Below, in pieces: positions 10,813-22,828 of a DNA stretch of 64,000 nucleotides. The stretch lies in contig NC_135497.1 in NCBI RefSeq assembly GCF_052857255.1, forward strand, positions 115,908,294-115,972,293. The letters are read 5' to 3'. The notes beneath the pieces were generated by a model, which saw nothing but the letters and a program-made list of their open reading frames with translations, had not been told where the DNA came from and made no database searches. This stretch comes from Amblyomma americanum. Taxonomy: Eukaryota > Arthropoda > Arachnida > Ixodida > Ixodidae. Made by a program: the position numbers and the translations under genes. The number at the start of each line of letters is the position of its first letter. The first letter of the stretch is position 1.

Positions 10813-13800
10813 CATTCGCAGAAACGTAATTAGTCAGAGCCGTTATTAAGCTGTAGCGAATTATTCCAACATTTAAGACTGTCTTGTCTCCTTCTCCTTG
10901 GTGTAGTACTGATTAGCAAAAGTCAGACGCCTTCTTGTGATCGGAACGAAACTCCCGGCAATGCACATCCAGTAAATTCAGGTTCTAGTGGACACTGGCG
11001 ACGATTTTGCGGCTGCTTAAGAAGAAGACGATGCGTTGGAATAGCTCGAAGAGAAAATACTTCTCGCGCAGGCTATGTATAATACATGCAGAAAACGACG
11101 ACCACAGCTTGGCGACTACACGATAGCGACTCAACCGACGCCTGTGATGCCAGAGCACGGAACATCAAGCACAGCTCGACGGATTCAACAGTACAACGGC
11201 AAGAAGCTCTATCTGCCGGGACTGCGAAGCCTGATGACCATGTCACAGTGTGACATCAGGTAACCGGCGCGTAGCCGGCCCACTTATACGAACCCCCTGT
11301 AAGGAGGTGCAAGAACATGAAATATAACAATAACAATTTAGGAACGCACAAAAAGAAAAGTTCAGCATAAGTAACGAGAGAGAAAACATGGGAGCCATAT
11401 TACTTGTGCTGCGTGAAGCCGGCCTTTATGCTGCAAGTCGAGACAAGGAAAAACACTGTTGACTACACTCGTTGAGATCGCGATGCATGTTCTTCAATGG
11501 CTCCTCACGAGAAAACGTCCAGGAATACAGCGATGAAGCGTTTTCTGCGAAGCTGCCAAGCTTCTCAGTTTTACCGACTGCGCACTTTCTTCTGCCAGCT
11601 GCCGAGGGGCCCACTTGGGAAGCTTTATGGTCATGGCCCCGTGCCAGACAAAATACCATTGGCATCGTATAGCCACGCGGCTCATAGGCATTTCTACAGG
11701 CGTGCGCCGTTGATAACCCCCATGAGCGTAAGAAAGCGGTTTCGTTTTCTTTTGCGAGAAACGCGGATTATGTTTCTCGTGCCCCAAGAGCCTTCACGAA
11801 AATAAATTTAGAGAAGGAAAAAGCTGACGCTGCCTTTACCTCGCTCCCGAAGAAAATGAAACGAAACGCGTTTGTTCCCAAGCACTTTCCTTTCGTGGAA
11901 AATTCCTGTAATTCATTGCAAGATATGGCCTCTCATTTTTCTCGTCACTAGTGCAGAAAAATGCCAGAAATATCTTAATAATTCTGGGAGCAGTGCACAT
12001 CAGCCTCGGGATCGCTCTCACGTGCACAGATTAACATGTTCAGCTAGTGAGTCGTAGTAAAGTTAAGGACAGAAGGTTAAGTCAGTCTCGGATCAATTTG
12101 TCGACGCGCAACTGAGTTAGCTGTTCATGCAGGAGCTGTGCATAGGAAGAATGAAGCAAGAATAAATAAGACAGAAAATAATCAATTAAGAGCTTCCGAG
12201 GACATTATGAGGAAAGTATAGGACATCCTGGCCTTCTCTGCCTGTGCACAGAAGTCCCAAATACCACCAATTGGGGAGGGGGGGGGGGTTGAAGAACTAA
12301 TTACCGCACCCTGCAAATGAGGTGCACGGGTAACAGCTTGGCGTGTTCCTCGCTTCTGGCAGAGCGCAGAAGTGTACCTTCAGCACACAGAGCCTGAAGA
12401 CGGGCCGCAAGCAAGCCTGGGGGAACCAGCATTCTTCTCAACCAAGCCGAGCCCGCATCGTCAACGCGTCAAACACCCTAGAAAGCGGACGTCCCTCTCG
12501 GCTTAAGTGGACACGCAGCTTCCACACAGCACCGTGAGCCCGGGCGGCACGGCTTGTTCCGAGCCTAACCAAGCGCTGCTAACGCGTCGTTGTGAAAGTC
12601 GGACTGGCGCCTCTCAACGCCTTGCCGCAGGCGCCGAGCGTACTTTGTCGATATCTCGGTCGCCATGTCCCGGGATGTTTAAGCAGCCCGAAGAGCAAGC
12701 GCTGCTTAGGTGCATTGATGCTCCTTTCAAGCTTCTGCCTTTTTCGTCTCTTGGCGCTTGGATGAGATCGTGGAGTTCGCTGAGCGAACGAGGTGAGTTG
12801 ACCTCGCTCTCTTCGCCTTAGAGAGCTTGCCGCCCTCGCATCTTCTGCCCATACGACTCCTGTTTCTGCTTCTTCTTTCTTCGTGTGCGCTCCAGCGGAT
12901 GCACCGACTGACTGAACCAGCGACGCTGATGACGCAACCGCTTCGCTCCGACTTGACTAAGGCTCTCGCCTCTCAAAGTACCGTCGACGAGTCCACGCAG
13001 TTGCCCATGGTCGAGAGTTCCACACCTGTAACGAAGGGTTGCGATGAAGGGCGAGAAGTTAGGCGAGCGTGGGCGCAAGCACCGCATGACCGACATTTTT
13101 TTTTTAATGTACTCAACGATTTAAACGCATTCAGTGCCTCGATTCAGAGCCACAAAAACTGCAGTACCGTACAGGTTACTCGTCGGCTTTTATCGCAGTG
13201 CATTTCGTCCAGTACAAATTTCCGCCTTGTGTTGCAGAATAATGTTGAGTTCGGCGAGCTGATGTCGTGACATCGTTGCAACAGCAACTGCACGTACTTG
13301 TATATTATCGTATACAACCAATACAAATGGTTCCCTCACAGGACTTTCTGAAGTTATTTCTAGTTGGATATTACCCGTTTTTAATCCTGACATGTTTCAT
13401 AAAACTGCAGGCTGACTAAAGCACAAATCGAGTGGGTACGGTAAGAAGACGACAAAAATGCAGCAAAGTTGTGGCAGGGTCAAGAACACTCACGGTCAAG
13501 GGAGAAAGGAGGATTGACTAGAACAGTGTGGCTCATAGAGAGCATTGGTAGAGGCCTCAGTCTTGCAGAGGGCATGATTATCGAAGCAGTTACCGTACAA
13601 ACGAAACTATTTAAGCGAGACCGTGTGGTATTTATAAAAAAAATAGCGTTGGCTCATAAAATGGCCCTCACCCCACAGTGAGCGCAGCAGGTGAAATAGG
13701 AAGCAACTGCAGTGGAAAACCGTTCCCGTGCTTTCCGTCAAAATTCCACGAGCCTCGATGAAATGCAACAAACTGCTCGCCTACCCCACAGCGCCTCTAG

Positions 13801-16800
13801 GCTTGCGCCGACAGCAATCGGCCAATCAAAAAACGATTTGGGGGTATCTCATTTTGCCACAGCAGAGGGGGAAGAAAGAATAGGAAGAGTGAAAAAGTGG
13901 AATGGCGATCGTAGAGACGGATCGTTATTGCACGGGGGGGGGGGGGGGGGGGGGGGGAATGAGGGAGGAGGGGGGGGTGACAGCACCGTTATGTTTTTGA
14001 ATTACTTCTTGTCTGTTTAGACAGGCCTGCGGCGAGGCGAACAATGCGGAATGAGTATTCGCTGTGCGCCATGCTATGGTGCCGACGCGAGACTGGAGCA
14101 GCGGTGCACTGCTCTTTTCACGTCATCTTGTTTGTAGAATAGCACGGCACGTGCCGCAATTGTAAGCGACTTCTAGAATGACCCGTGGATAGGAAGCCTT
14201 TTTCTATTGGGATATATGACGCGCCCATTAGCTATAAAAACTGCACCTGTTGCCCTAAGGCGAGTTGACTCGTGTCGGATGACTTTAATTTGCTATCTAA
14301 CTATGGTGACGCTGTTTTCGCTTCGTGGGAAAAACTCACAATGGAAAGCCCTTACAACGCTGGAAAGCCACTGTTTCTTCTTTTTTTTTTATGCCGTGGC
14401 GACACATAAAACGTGAAGCTGTTAAAAACAAACACAGGAACTTAGTGGGAAAAAAAAAGGCAGGTTCATTGCGAAGCTGGGTAGAGGTTTGAAGTATCGG
14501 TAACTATGGTTCATGTGAATGCACAGCTGTGCCCATGATAGCCCCTTTTGCGAATAAATCGCGCTCTATGAAGAAGGTCACAGTTTCAGTGCTGCCAGCC
14601 AGAGCTTTCTGCTCTCGTCTGGGGTAAACAGTGGAACGAGAAAGAAAGACCACTGCCTGGCTCTGAGGCACTTCTTTCTCTCTTTTTTTTTTATGCCAGA
14701 TGCAAATTACAGCTCTCGCCTTATTTCGTTTTGTTGGTGAAACAGCGCCTACTTCATCACGGTTGGGTTTCAGAGGATCATCTATTTTAATTATTCTTTT
14801 CTGCCACCACGACGTCTATTCTTCGAAGCAGCATTGATGCGCAGTAAACAGAAAAAAAAAGGAAAGCAAACGACACGGCATATTTCGTTATGCAACGTGC
14901 AACGCACCAGTATAAATATTGCGAGCACCGCCTTGCCTCCACTCCCCTTTGCAGGCTTGTGATACTCGCAGTTAATACTCGCACTAATACTCGCGTCGCT
15001 GCTCCGACATGTCATGGTGCCCACGCGTTGCCCTGCAACCACATCTCGGAGGATTTGTGCAACTCTTTGAAACCAAACTGTTTCCGGTCTTAGCGACGTT
15101 CACTCAAGCCCTCGCGCATCCGCCGCGCGAAGTATCAGAAGAGAAGCTTCGGGTGAACCAGGAGCAATGCTGTCAGCCTTCTTCGGAAAGCTTACAGCAG
15201 ACAGCAGCCCCATTTCCTTGTGCGCCTACCGTGGACGATAATACATTTTGGGTAAGAAAGCAAGGCTGCGCGTACAATGGATCCGCGACTTTGACGTCAG
15301 TGGACGCTTCCAGTGCCGGTAGAGCTGGCTTAAAACCTCGCCACACCGGCGTCAGGGACCTGTTCGGCCGACACGAGCTCTTCTCGTCGTCGCAAAACGA
15401 AAAATCGCGTCGCAGGGCTGAGAAGCGTACAGCGCATCGCGCAATAACGAAACCAACCAGTGACACAGACCTCCATCCACTCCATGGGGGCAGGGTGCAC
15501 AGCGCTCGGCCGGTGTCTAGTCTGGCGGGGCGGCAGCTAGCCCCGCCGGAAGCGGATCGCCTCGGGGCAGATATCGCTCCGGAAGCCGTGGACGACCGGC
15601 AGCACCCTTTTTTTTTTTCTTTTTCTCTCTCTCCTTTATCCGGCTGGGTCGCAGCGCACGGTGGCGCAGCGACGGGGGCGAACAGGCGCGAGCTCTCGAA
15701 CGTACCGGCTGGGTGCACGGCGGCGCAGGGAGCATGCTGAGCGCGCCTGTTCGCGCGGCCGCCCCTCCCAGGCACCGAACGCGTTCCACGCCAGCGGGCG
15801 GGCGTTTTCTGCGCACCACAGAGACCCTGCCCTGCCCCCCTCAATAGCGCGCTCGCCTCGGGTAGGCGAGTTTCATTTCGACAGTTCTGCCAACTGGAAA
15901 AGCGCCCGAGACAATACCGACCGGCTGGGTGGAGGCTTTATCGGCACGACGTTCTCTCGACGGCCTGTACCGTGCAACATGCTACTTCTCATCTCGGGCT
16001 CCTCCTTTTTTTCTTTTTTTTTTCCCTTTTCTTCCTCGCTTTCTTTCTTTGTTCCTGTAAAGGGCTGGGGATGAGGAGCTCGGAGGAAGGGTTGGCGACC
16101 TGGTGGTGTTTCGCAGCGAAAAGGCGTTTCGCTTCATGCCGTCGTAAAGAAAATTACCGGCACCGTAATTGCGCTGCTAGGATGCTAACCAGAGCAATGC
16201 CGTAAAGCGGGGGGTTTTCTTTTTATCTCGCGCGTTGAATTTGTAACGGGATTTTGTGCTGCTGCGAATCAGCGTAAATTTAACGGCACAGGCAATGGCG
16301 TTAACGCCCCCTGCTTTTATCTTTTTGTTTGCCAAGCGCCTGTACGCCACGTCGTTGCCGACTAGTACGCGCTTTACAACCTTATGAACTACGTTAAAAG
16401 TACGAGCTGCGTGAATTGTCAAAATGTCAGGGACAAGGCAGTGTTTGGGGGAGATATCTGGGAGCATCAGTTTGCTAGAAATAAAAAGTGCCTGACTAAG
16501 GGTTTTGCAACAGATAGTAAAGGTTCAACTGCAAAAATATTGAAAAAGGCTTGCGTCAAACGAGACACGTTTGGTTAAAGTGTACTTTATGTCAGCGACA
16601 AGAACAGTGATCTCCTTCTCGTCGTATACATTTATGTAATAAAACTGAATCCCCTCTGGCAAAGGACGCTATGATCGCTGGTAGACTTCTCTATTTCTCT
16701 TTTCTCGTATCTAATCACTTTAACTGTGCAGCCACACCTCATGAGACACGGTTGTGCTCAGGCATGTTATTTGCAAAAATTTCGCACCATCTAAGAAAAA

Positions 16801-19800
16801 AAAAAAGCTGCGGCTTCTGACGACAGAAGCATGTGCGCGCGACGGAAACGTGGCGAGAAAACTTCGTCTCCGGATGCACCGCAAAGTGAGGTCCTCATCA
16901 CCACACATCAGCGTGACGACAGGCGAAACCGCAGAAAGAACAAACAAGTTTCGTAGTGCGCTAAGCATTGGTCCTCGGCTTTGCGGCGTGTCTCGGTTCC
17001 CACCCTATCAGACATGTATGCATCACCTCCCAGACATTGCGTTACTACGCACCGCGGGGCAGCACACACCGCACTATTCCAGTTCACTGGCATCGCGTAT
17101 CCCCTACGCGGGCTAACGGCGGTGTCAACCGACGGACGAGAGCACGCGATCACGGCGGTGCCTGGCGGGCCATAAGAAGGTGGGGCCCATTTCACAAGAA
17201 CCGGCCCCGTTGGCCCCGGGTGCGCAAACTTGGCTCTCTGGAGCGCGTGTGTGCGTGTGTAATCCGTGCAAACGGCGGCTGTAAAAAGTGCTCAGAGCGG
17301 GTAAAGGCGCCGCACCCAGCGCGGCGGACGTGAGCTCATCGTAAGCCGGCCGCGGCATAGCGAAGCATCGTCCCGACAACGACTACCATCACTCTGGATA
17401 CAGCTGCGCTGCCTTCCTGGCTTCCCGATGCGGCCGTGGGAGCGTCGCTCAATTTGTTCTCTTGCAGCCGCTTGCCTGATGTTCCCGTCTCTCTCTCTCT
17501 TTCTCTCGCCCTCTCCTTCTTCCTCCCTTCTTTCTTTGTTGCGTGAGCAATGCTGATGTGCTGCTGTGTGACGCGGAACATCGAATTTGTTTTACGTGTT
17601 CTTTTTACTCTTGCCTTCATTCGCTCGTTTGTGGTGACGTTAGGTTTCCTTGTTCCGTTTTTTTTTCGTTCACCAGCATCGAACTTCTGGAGGAGGTTAA
17701 GGTAACGTGATGTTTTAGTTTCTGTTAGCCGCCTGCTTCAGCAAGGGTGATCGAGCCGTCCAGTTAATTAAGTCCAAGTCTGTTCGTGGGAACATGACAT
17801 GCTTGTAGTTTGGCTGCTTCGAAACAAACGCAAAGATTGTGATCCGGAGAGGAGAAATTATTTTCACGCTTCTATGGAAGCGGACGAGGCCCTTTCCGCT
17901 TTTCGTTTGTTTTCTTATGAACTCCTAAAAATCTATAGCAACAGACCTTTAGTCCGCTGAGAGTTGCTTGAAACATTTAATGGTGCGAGCATTTCCTCTG
18001 ATCCATTATGAGCTGCTGTGCAGGAAAACTCATCACGCTGTGAAAACTGAAACTACATCCTAGAAACCAAGCCAAAATACTGTGCTATTACCCAGGTCAT
18101 TAAAATGCTGTGGAAAAAATACGAGGTACCCAGCGTCGCACTAAAACCGGCAATGGCCCAACATGTTGTGCGACTTGGAAAACAAAAAGCGCAAACAAAA
18201 AGTCATCAAACAAGGCGCAGTCGAACTAGAGATTAGAAGCGGAATTCGCTAATTCATTGATTGCCTTCACGTTCTAAATTTGCATACGCTGTTGCAAGAC
18301 GACTAGTTTTGTAGGAGGTGTTGTTTACAAAACCTTAAAAAGATAGCGTCTGAAACCATAAAATTAAAACGTTGTGGTGACAGCATGACTTTTTATCAGT
18401 AACAAATTGACAACAGGCCTTTTTATAAGGTAGCGCTTTTGACGCCTAGGCTAACCAACGGCGCCAAGTGGCCTGCTTGACATTGAATTGTGACTTTGAA
18501 GACTGCAGTTATGAAATAGGATAGAAGTCAAGGAGGTACTTGGAAATTAACTTTTAATGTTTTGGCGTGATATTTAATATTTTCTCCCTCAAACTTAACT
18601 GATATAGTAAGTACGCTCGTTTTAAGATAAGTAGTATGGTAGTACGTACAACATGATATGAACCTATGTAAAGCCTATGTCATTGTAAGTCGCACAGTTT
18701 ATGCAAAACAACTTAAAGTCATTATTTCAGATTACAAATAACTTGTTTCTCGAGCAGCCTCCTTAATCACTTTAAATTATTAAAGCGCCTGCTGACTGAC
18801 CGTTTACGTATTGTGAAGAGTATCGAGAACGAATTGTGATCAAAAAAACTTCCCAAATATTGCCTGTGCTTTTTTTGTGCATAACGCACCAAGCAAACCA
18901 TCAAGAAAGGCTGCGCTACATCACTGACCTGCCGCTATGTGCCGTACCTTTTGTTTACCTTGCGCCGGAGCCCCACGATATTCGATCTCAGACAACGAAG
19001 TAAAACGATACTGGCGCTTGTTAGACTCAGTGGGCGCACTCTGTGCCAGAGTCGCAACAAACGCCTCGCCGATTTCTAGGTTGATAAGAAAAGTCCTCGA
19101 GCAATCTTCCGCGTTCAACAAGACAGAAACTTTCAGTGCGTTTACAACACGGCTGCTAAGGAGAGCGAAAGGAAGCGGTCCACTGCGGAGTTTCTTTCCG
19201 CGCGGCTGCTTCCCCAGTGGCTAACGCTTCGGCGACCCGAGAAGAGTTTCCGAGACACGCTGGATTACCGCCCGAAATGCGAGGAGGACGGAGCTAATCT
19301 GAAGGCAAGCAAGGCGAACGCTGCGACAGCGGTGGATAAACAAGCAACGACGCTCCCGTTCGTTTGCCGCTCTTTTTGTAGCTTTTTTTTCACCTCAGCT
19401 TGTTGCCAAATGCTGCAGGAAAGTTGGAGAGCATGCCGGCGCAATCAACGAAACCTGGAATGGACGCAGTTATTTGAAACAGCGCGCGTTGTGATTTTAG
19501 TGGCAGCTTGATAGTGCCTACGTTGCTTTGCAGCACGCTAAAGTGAAGCACCGTATTTTGGAAAAAAATCACAACGCTTAATGTGCACACGACTGCGCCG
19601 AGTGGCTGCAGCATGAACTCGTTCTAGAGCTGTAGCTACAGGTTTACTTCTTCTCTTTGCTATAATGTTGAGAAACATGCACTAAGACTGACTGTATCTG
19701 CACTGTTCTTGCTCAGATGCACGTAACATACAACTTACGTGGCTCCAATCAAAAATAAAGAGCGCGCGTAGAACTGATGCTTAAAACATGCGCTTTGCTT

Positions 19801-20806
19801 CAAAAATTTGCCCTTCCCCTGTTTCCCTTTCCACAGTGCAGGTAGCAGAACAGAACACCATGTATCAGGCTGACTTTCCCTGCATGCTTTCGATATAAAT
19901 TCTCCTTATCTCTCTCTCTCTCAGTCACACTATGAGATACCATTACAGCTGCCACTTTGATTTAAATAAGACAGATGCAAAGCCTGTTAAATGTACTTCT
20001 GGTGACATTCATATATTTGAGTTCTTAGGAAGTTCATTGTGTACCAAGACATTTTCAGTAATGCAGCCACCCTCAGTCATTCGATATTAAACTACAAGTG
20101 TCATGTGACTTAATTCAACTACTTCGGCCGGCAGCGTAAACTGAAATGTGTGAGCTCATTCTGCCAAAATTCTTCAAAAGTTGCTGCAGCAGTGTCTGGA
20201 AAGGAACGTTAAATTTACATGTATTTTCATTTTTAGAAAGTAGACGAAGAGGCTGGAGATAATATATTCTTTTCCTTACCTTAAAAATTTATTTTGGTCC
20301 CATTCGTCCCTACCGCCACTTGCATTTGTTTATTTTTTTTTTCATTTTAATGTCATTTGTCCCAAGGAAATGGTTGTCTGTCCCTAGCCATTCTTCTCTG
20401 GAACTTTCTGAACACGCTCTGCTTAAAGGAACTTGCTCGGATAGAACGGAGACAAATAATGCTCTGAAGTGCCGTCCGTTTACTTTCCGTACTTCCGAAA
20501 CTTGAGCACTTTCAAATAAGCCCAATGTTAAAGACACGGACATCGCGTCCCTATACTTAGTTTAGAACGAAAATAAAGCCACCGGTGGCACACAAATCTT
20601 AGCTGCGCGGCCTAATACTGATATATCATAATGCATCAAGTGCCGCTTGTTACACTTTTTTACCATAACGTTCAAAAAATTCACGTGGCTCCCCCGAAAG
20701 ACATTTAGGCCTGTTGGTAAAGACCCCTTAACAACAGTTGCAGTGTAGCTAAGTAAATAAAACGCAAAGTACGCGGCCAATTAAACGGAAGCTTATTTCC
20801 TATGCC
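10813..20806. other. Long intronic stretch, no gene recognised
   Basis: Within the first large calbindin intron. It includes a G-tract of about 20 bases at 13937-13957, a CT-rich microsatellite near 17490-17540, and GC/CpG-rich patches at 15480-15850 and 17030-17440. ORFs such as 15009-15740 and 15173-15844 overlap on opposite strands and look like GC-bias by-products. A GTG-GAC-ACT-GGC (VDTG) motif at about 10990 recalls a retroelement protease but is flanked by stops. Confidence 0.45.
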
Positions 20807-21627
20807 CCGGAGAACACTCGGACCGAAAGAATGGACTAGGCGACAGGTATACCCACACAGACGCACATTTAATACACCCTACGTGACACAAACACAAGCA
20901 CACAAAACTAACTAACAAAACTAACACAAAACTCAAAGACTACCAATACACACGACACGGAAACACTACTACTAGCGTCTACTACTAGCGTTCGGCGTTC
21001 GTGCTCACGGTTCGGTGCTGATGGAGCGTTGCATGGGTCTAATAGCCGGCGTCGAGGTGGCGTTCGAAGTGCTCAGGCTGGCGTCGCTGGCGGTGTCGTT
21101 GGCGGCGTCGTACAAGCCCCCGGTCCAAGCGCCCGTGGAGGTAATGCTGGTGATTTCGGCGTTGTTGGCGCCACTCGGACGTGTGGCAACAGCGCTGGAG
21201 GCACCCCTGGTCGTAGCAGGTGGTTGCGTCATCCACTGACTCTCCGGAACGGGCTCGGGAACGGCAGGGGGTCCACAGTGCGACGCCGTAGAACTCGAGA
21301 TCGCCGGAGCAGTATCCGGCGTTCCTCTCTTCCAGCCGAGGTGTTCCTGACCCGCCGGAACCTCCGCTTATCTGTCACCCCCCCCCCCCCCCCCCCTTGC
21401 CACGCTCTCCTTCCCGCTTTTATAACCTTGGTGTTGGTACACGTCATCCTTGTCGTCATCGTCTTCGTCTTCCCTTCTCCGCCAATAATCTCCTTCCACC
21501 TCACCAAACACTTCTTCATCTTCTCTATTCTTCGGTTAATACACGTCATGCTCATCGTCATCCTCGTCGTCTTCTCCAAACCTCTTTCGTTCATGCTTCT
21601 ATTTCAAACTTCCTATCATATGTGACA
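20807..21627 (+). repeat. LTR-like repeat, copy 1 (5' truncated solo LTR)
   Basis: This copy shares near-collinear sequence with 32909-35622: 'ggagaacactcggaccgaaa', 'acacagacgcacattta', a GC-rich middle with 'cacggttcggtgctgatg', and an AT/TC-rich 3' part ending tgtgaca. The left end lacks the tgtcacggatc start seen in copy 2, so it is probably truncated. A C-tract of about 19 bases lies at 21368-21388. No gag or pol is attached. Confidence 0.65.
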
Positions 21628-22738
21628 CAGAGCCAAATATCTAGTCTTGGCATTTTGCTACGACATCTGGAGGCCGCGTCCCCCGCTAACCGTATAAGCG
21701 CCAGAATAGCGATGCATCCAAAGAGAAAAAGGAAAAAACAGAGCGAGGTTACAGCTCATAATTCGTCGTCAGAACGATATGTCATAGCGAAAGCCATCAA
21801 CATTCATTGTTTATAAATAAACTGGCCGGAACTGGCCTTGAAGAGCGCCGCCATGTTTTCACACTATCTGCGCAAGGTGCGTCCATGCCGCATCGCCATC
21901 TTCCGAAAAGTGCGTGCGGACGCTTCTTTAATGTGTGCTACAGCGTCTACCGCATACGCGCTACGGTCCCGCGATTTCCCTAAGTGCGCAATATCCTTGA
22001 ATTAAGCACGCTCTAATGGGATTGTGTTACTGCCTCAAGGACTGCCAGCAGGCTATGTGACAGTTTTCACGCTGAAAATAAACTAAGTAGTGTTTCATTG
22101 TTTACTGATGTCGTCAATGTGATAACTAACTAGCAGTGGGCGTGCAATGAACAGATTGGTTGCGCTTTGTTATTGATCAAAACGTTTTTGCTGTCGCTGC
22201 CTGAAAAGCGTGCTTTGCCGCACTAAAACATTAAAAGAGGAGAAGCCCGCTGCGCGTCTGACGTGAGGCAAGCCGCACGGAAATTCGGGAAAAACAATAT
22301 TTGCCGAGCCGACAATCATAAAGCGTGCTGTATATCACTTTGCGCCGAATAAATTACTTATTCACACTAAATGTGTTCATTTTGCCGAAACGGCTCTGAG
22401 GTCTTTTTCATTGTCTATGCAAATAAGAACTCTACTGGCACATATCTCTTTTGCAGAGCCAGACGGCAACCCATTTAGAGCACATTTAATCGCCGGCATG
22501 CTGAATGTCTTTTAGCAAAGACACTGGCTACCACAACGGTGAAATCAGCTTGAATTCGCGTGTACAGAACTAGGTAACATGCTAACCTAGAGCAACAATC
22601 TAGCTTGTGATACCATCTAGCGCCTGGTGGTAGGTGAAATGGTCTGTCGAAATCATCATGGCTGGAAATACTTTTGTAGAAGGCCAAAAAATGTCACTCT
22701 GTTGCCCCATATGCTAACAATTGCCTCTTTTGACGCAG

Positions 22739-22828
22739 GTGGTGTCAGAGTCTATGCTGGAAGAACTCAAGGAATGCTTCATGGAAGCTTACGACGACAA
22801 TAAGGATGGAAAGATTGAAATCCGCGAG
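22739..22828 (+). CDS. Cbp53E: Calbindin-32-like protein, internal exon (EF-hand 2)
   Basis: A 90-nt exon of exactly 30 codons (phase 0 at both ends) lies between the acceptor ttttgacgcag and the donor gtaagc. It encodes VVSESMLEELKECF followed by MEAYDDNKDGKIEIRE. The loop DDNKDGKIEIRE has every canonical ligand position filled (D1, N3, D5, G6, I8, E9, E12), so it should bind calcium. The reading frame joins without interruption to the preceding exon (ends in Glu) and to the following exon. The match to the arthropod calbindin-32 family over this segment is close and leaves little doubt about identity. The exon sits 1.1 kb downstream of a solo-LTR-like repeat in the same intron. Confidence 0.92.

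Noticed and set aside
10980..11010. VLVDTG-like retroviral-type protease motif
   Set aside because: Only a few codons match, with stops on both sides; not enough to call an LTR element.
15009..15844. Long overlapping ORFs (up to 243 codons) on both strands
   Set aside because: GC-rich, no domain, equal openness on opposite strands and no splice or poly(A) context; a composition effect.
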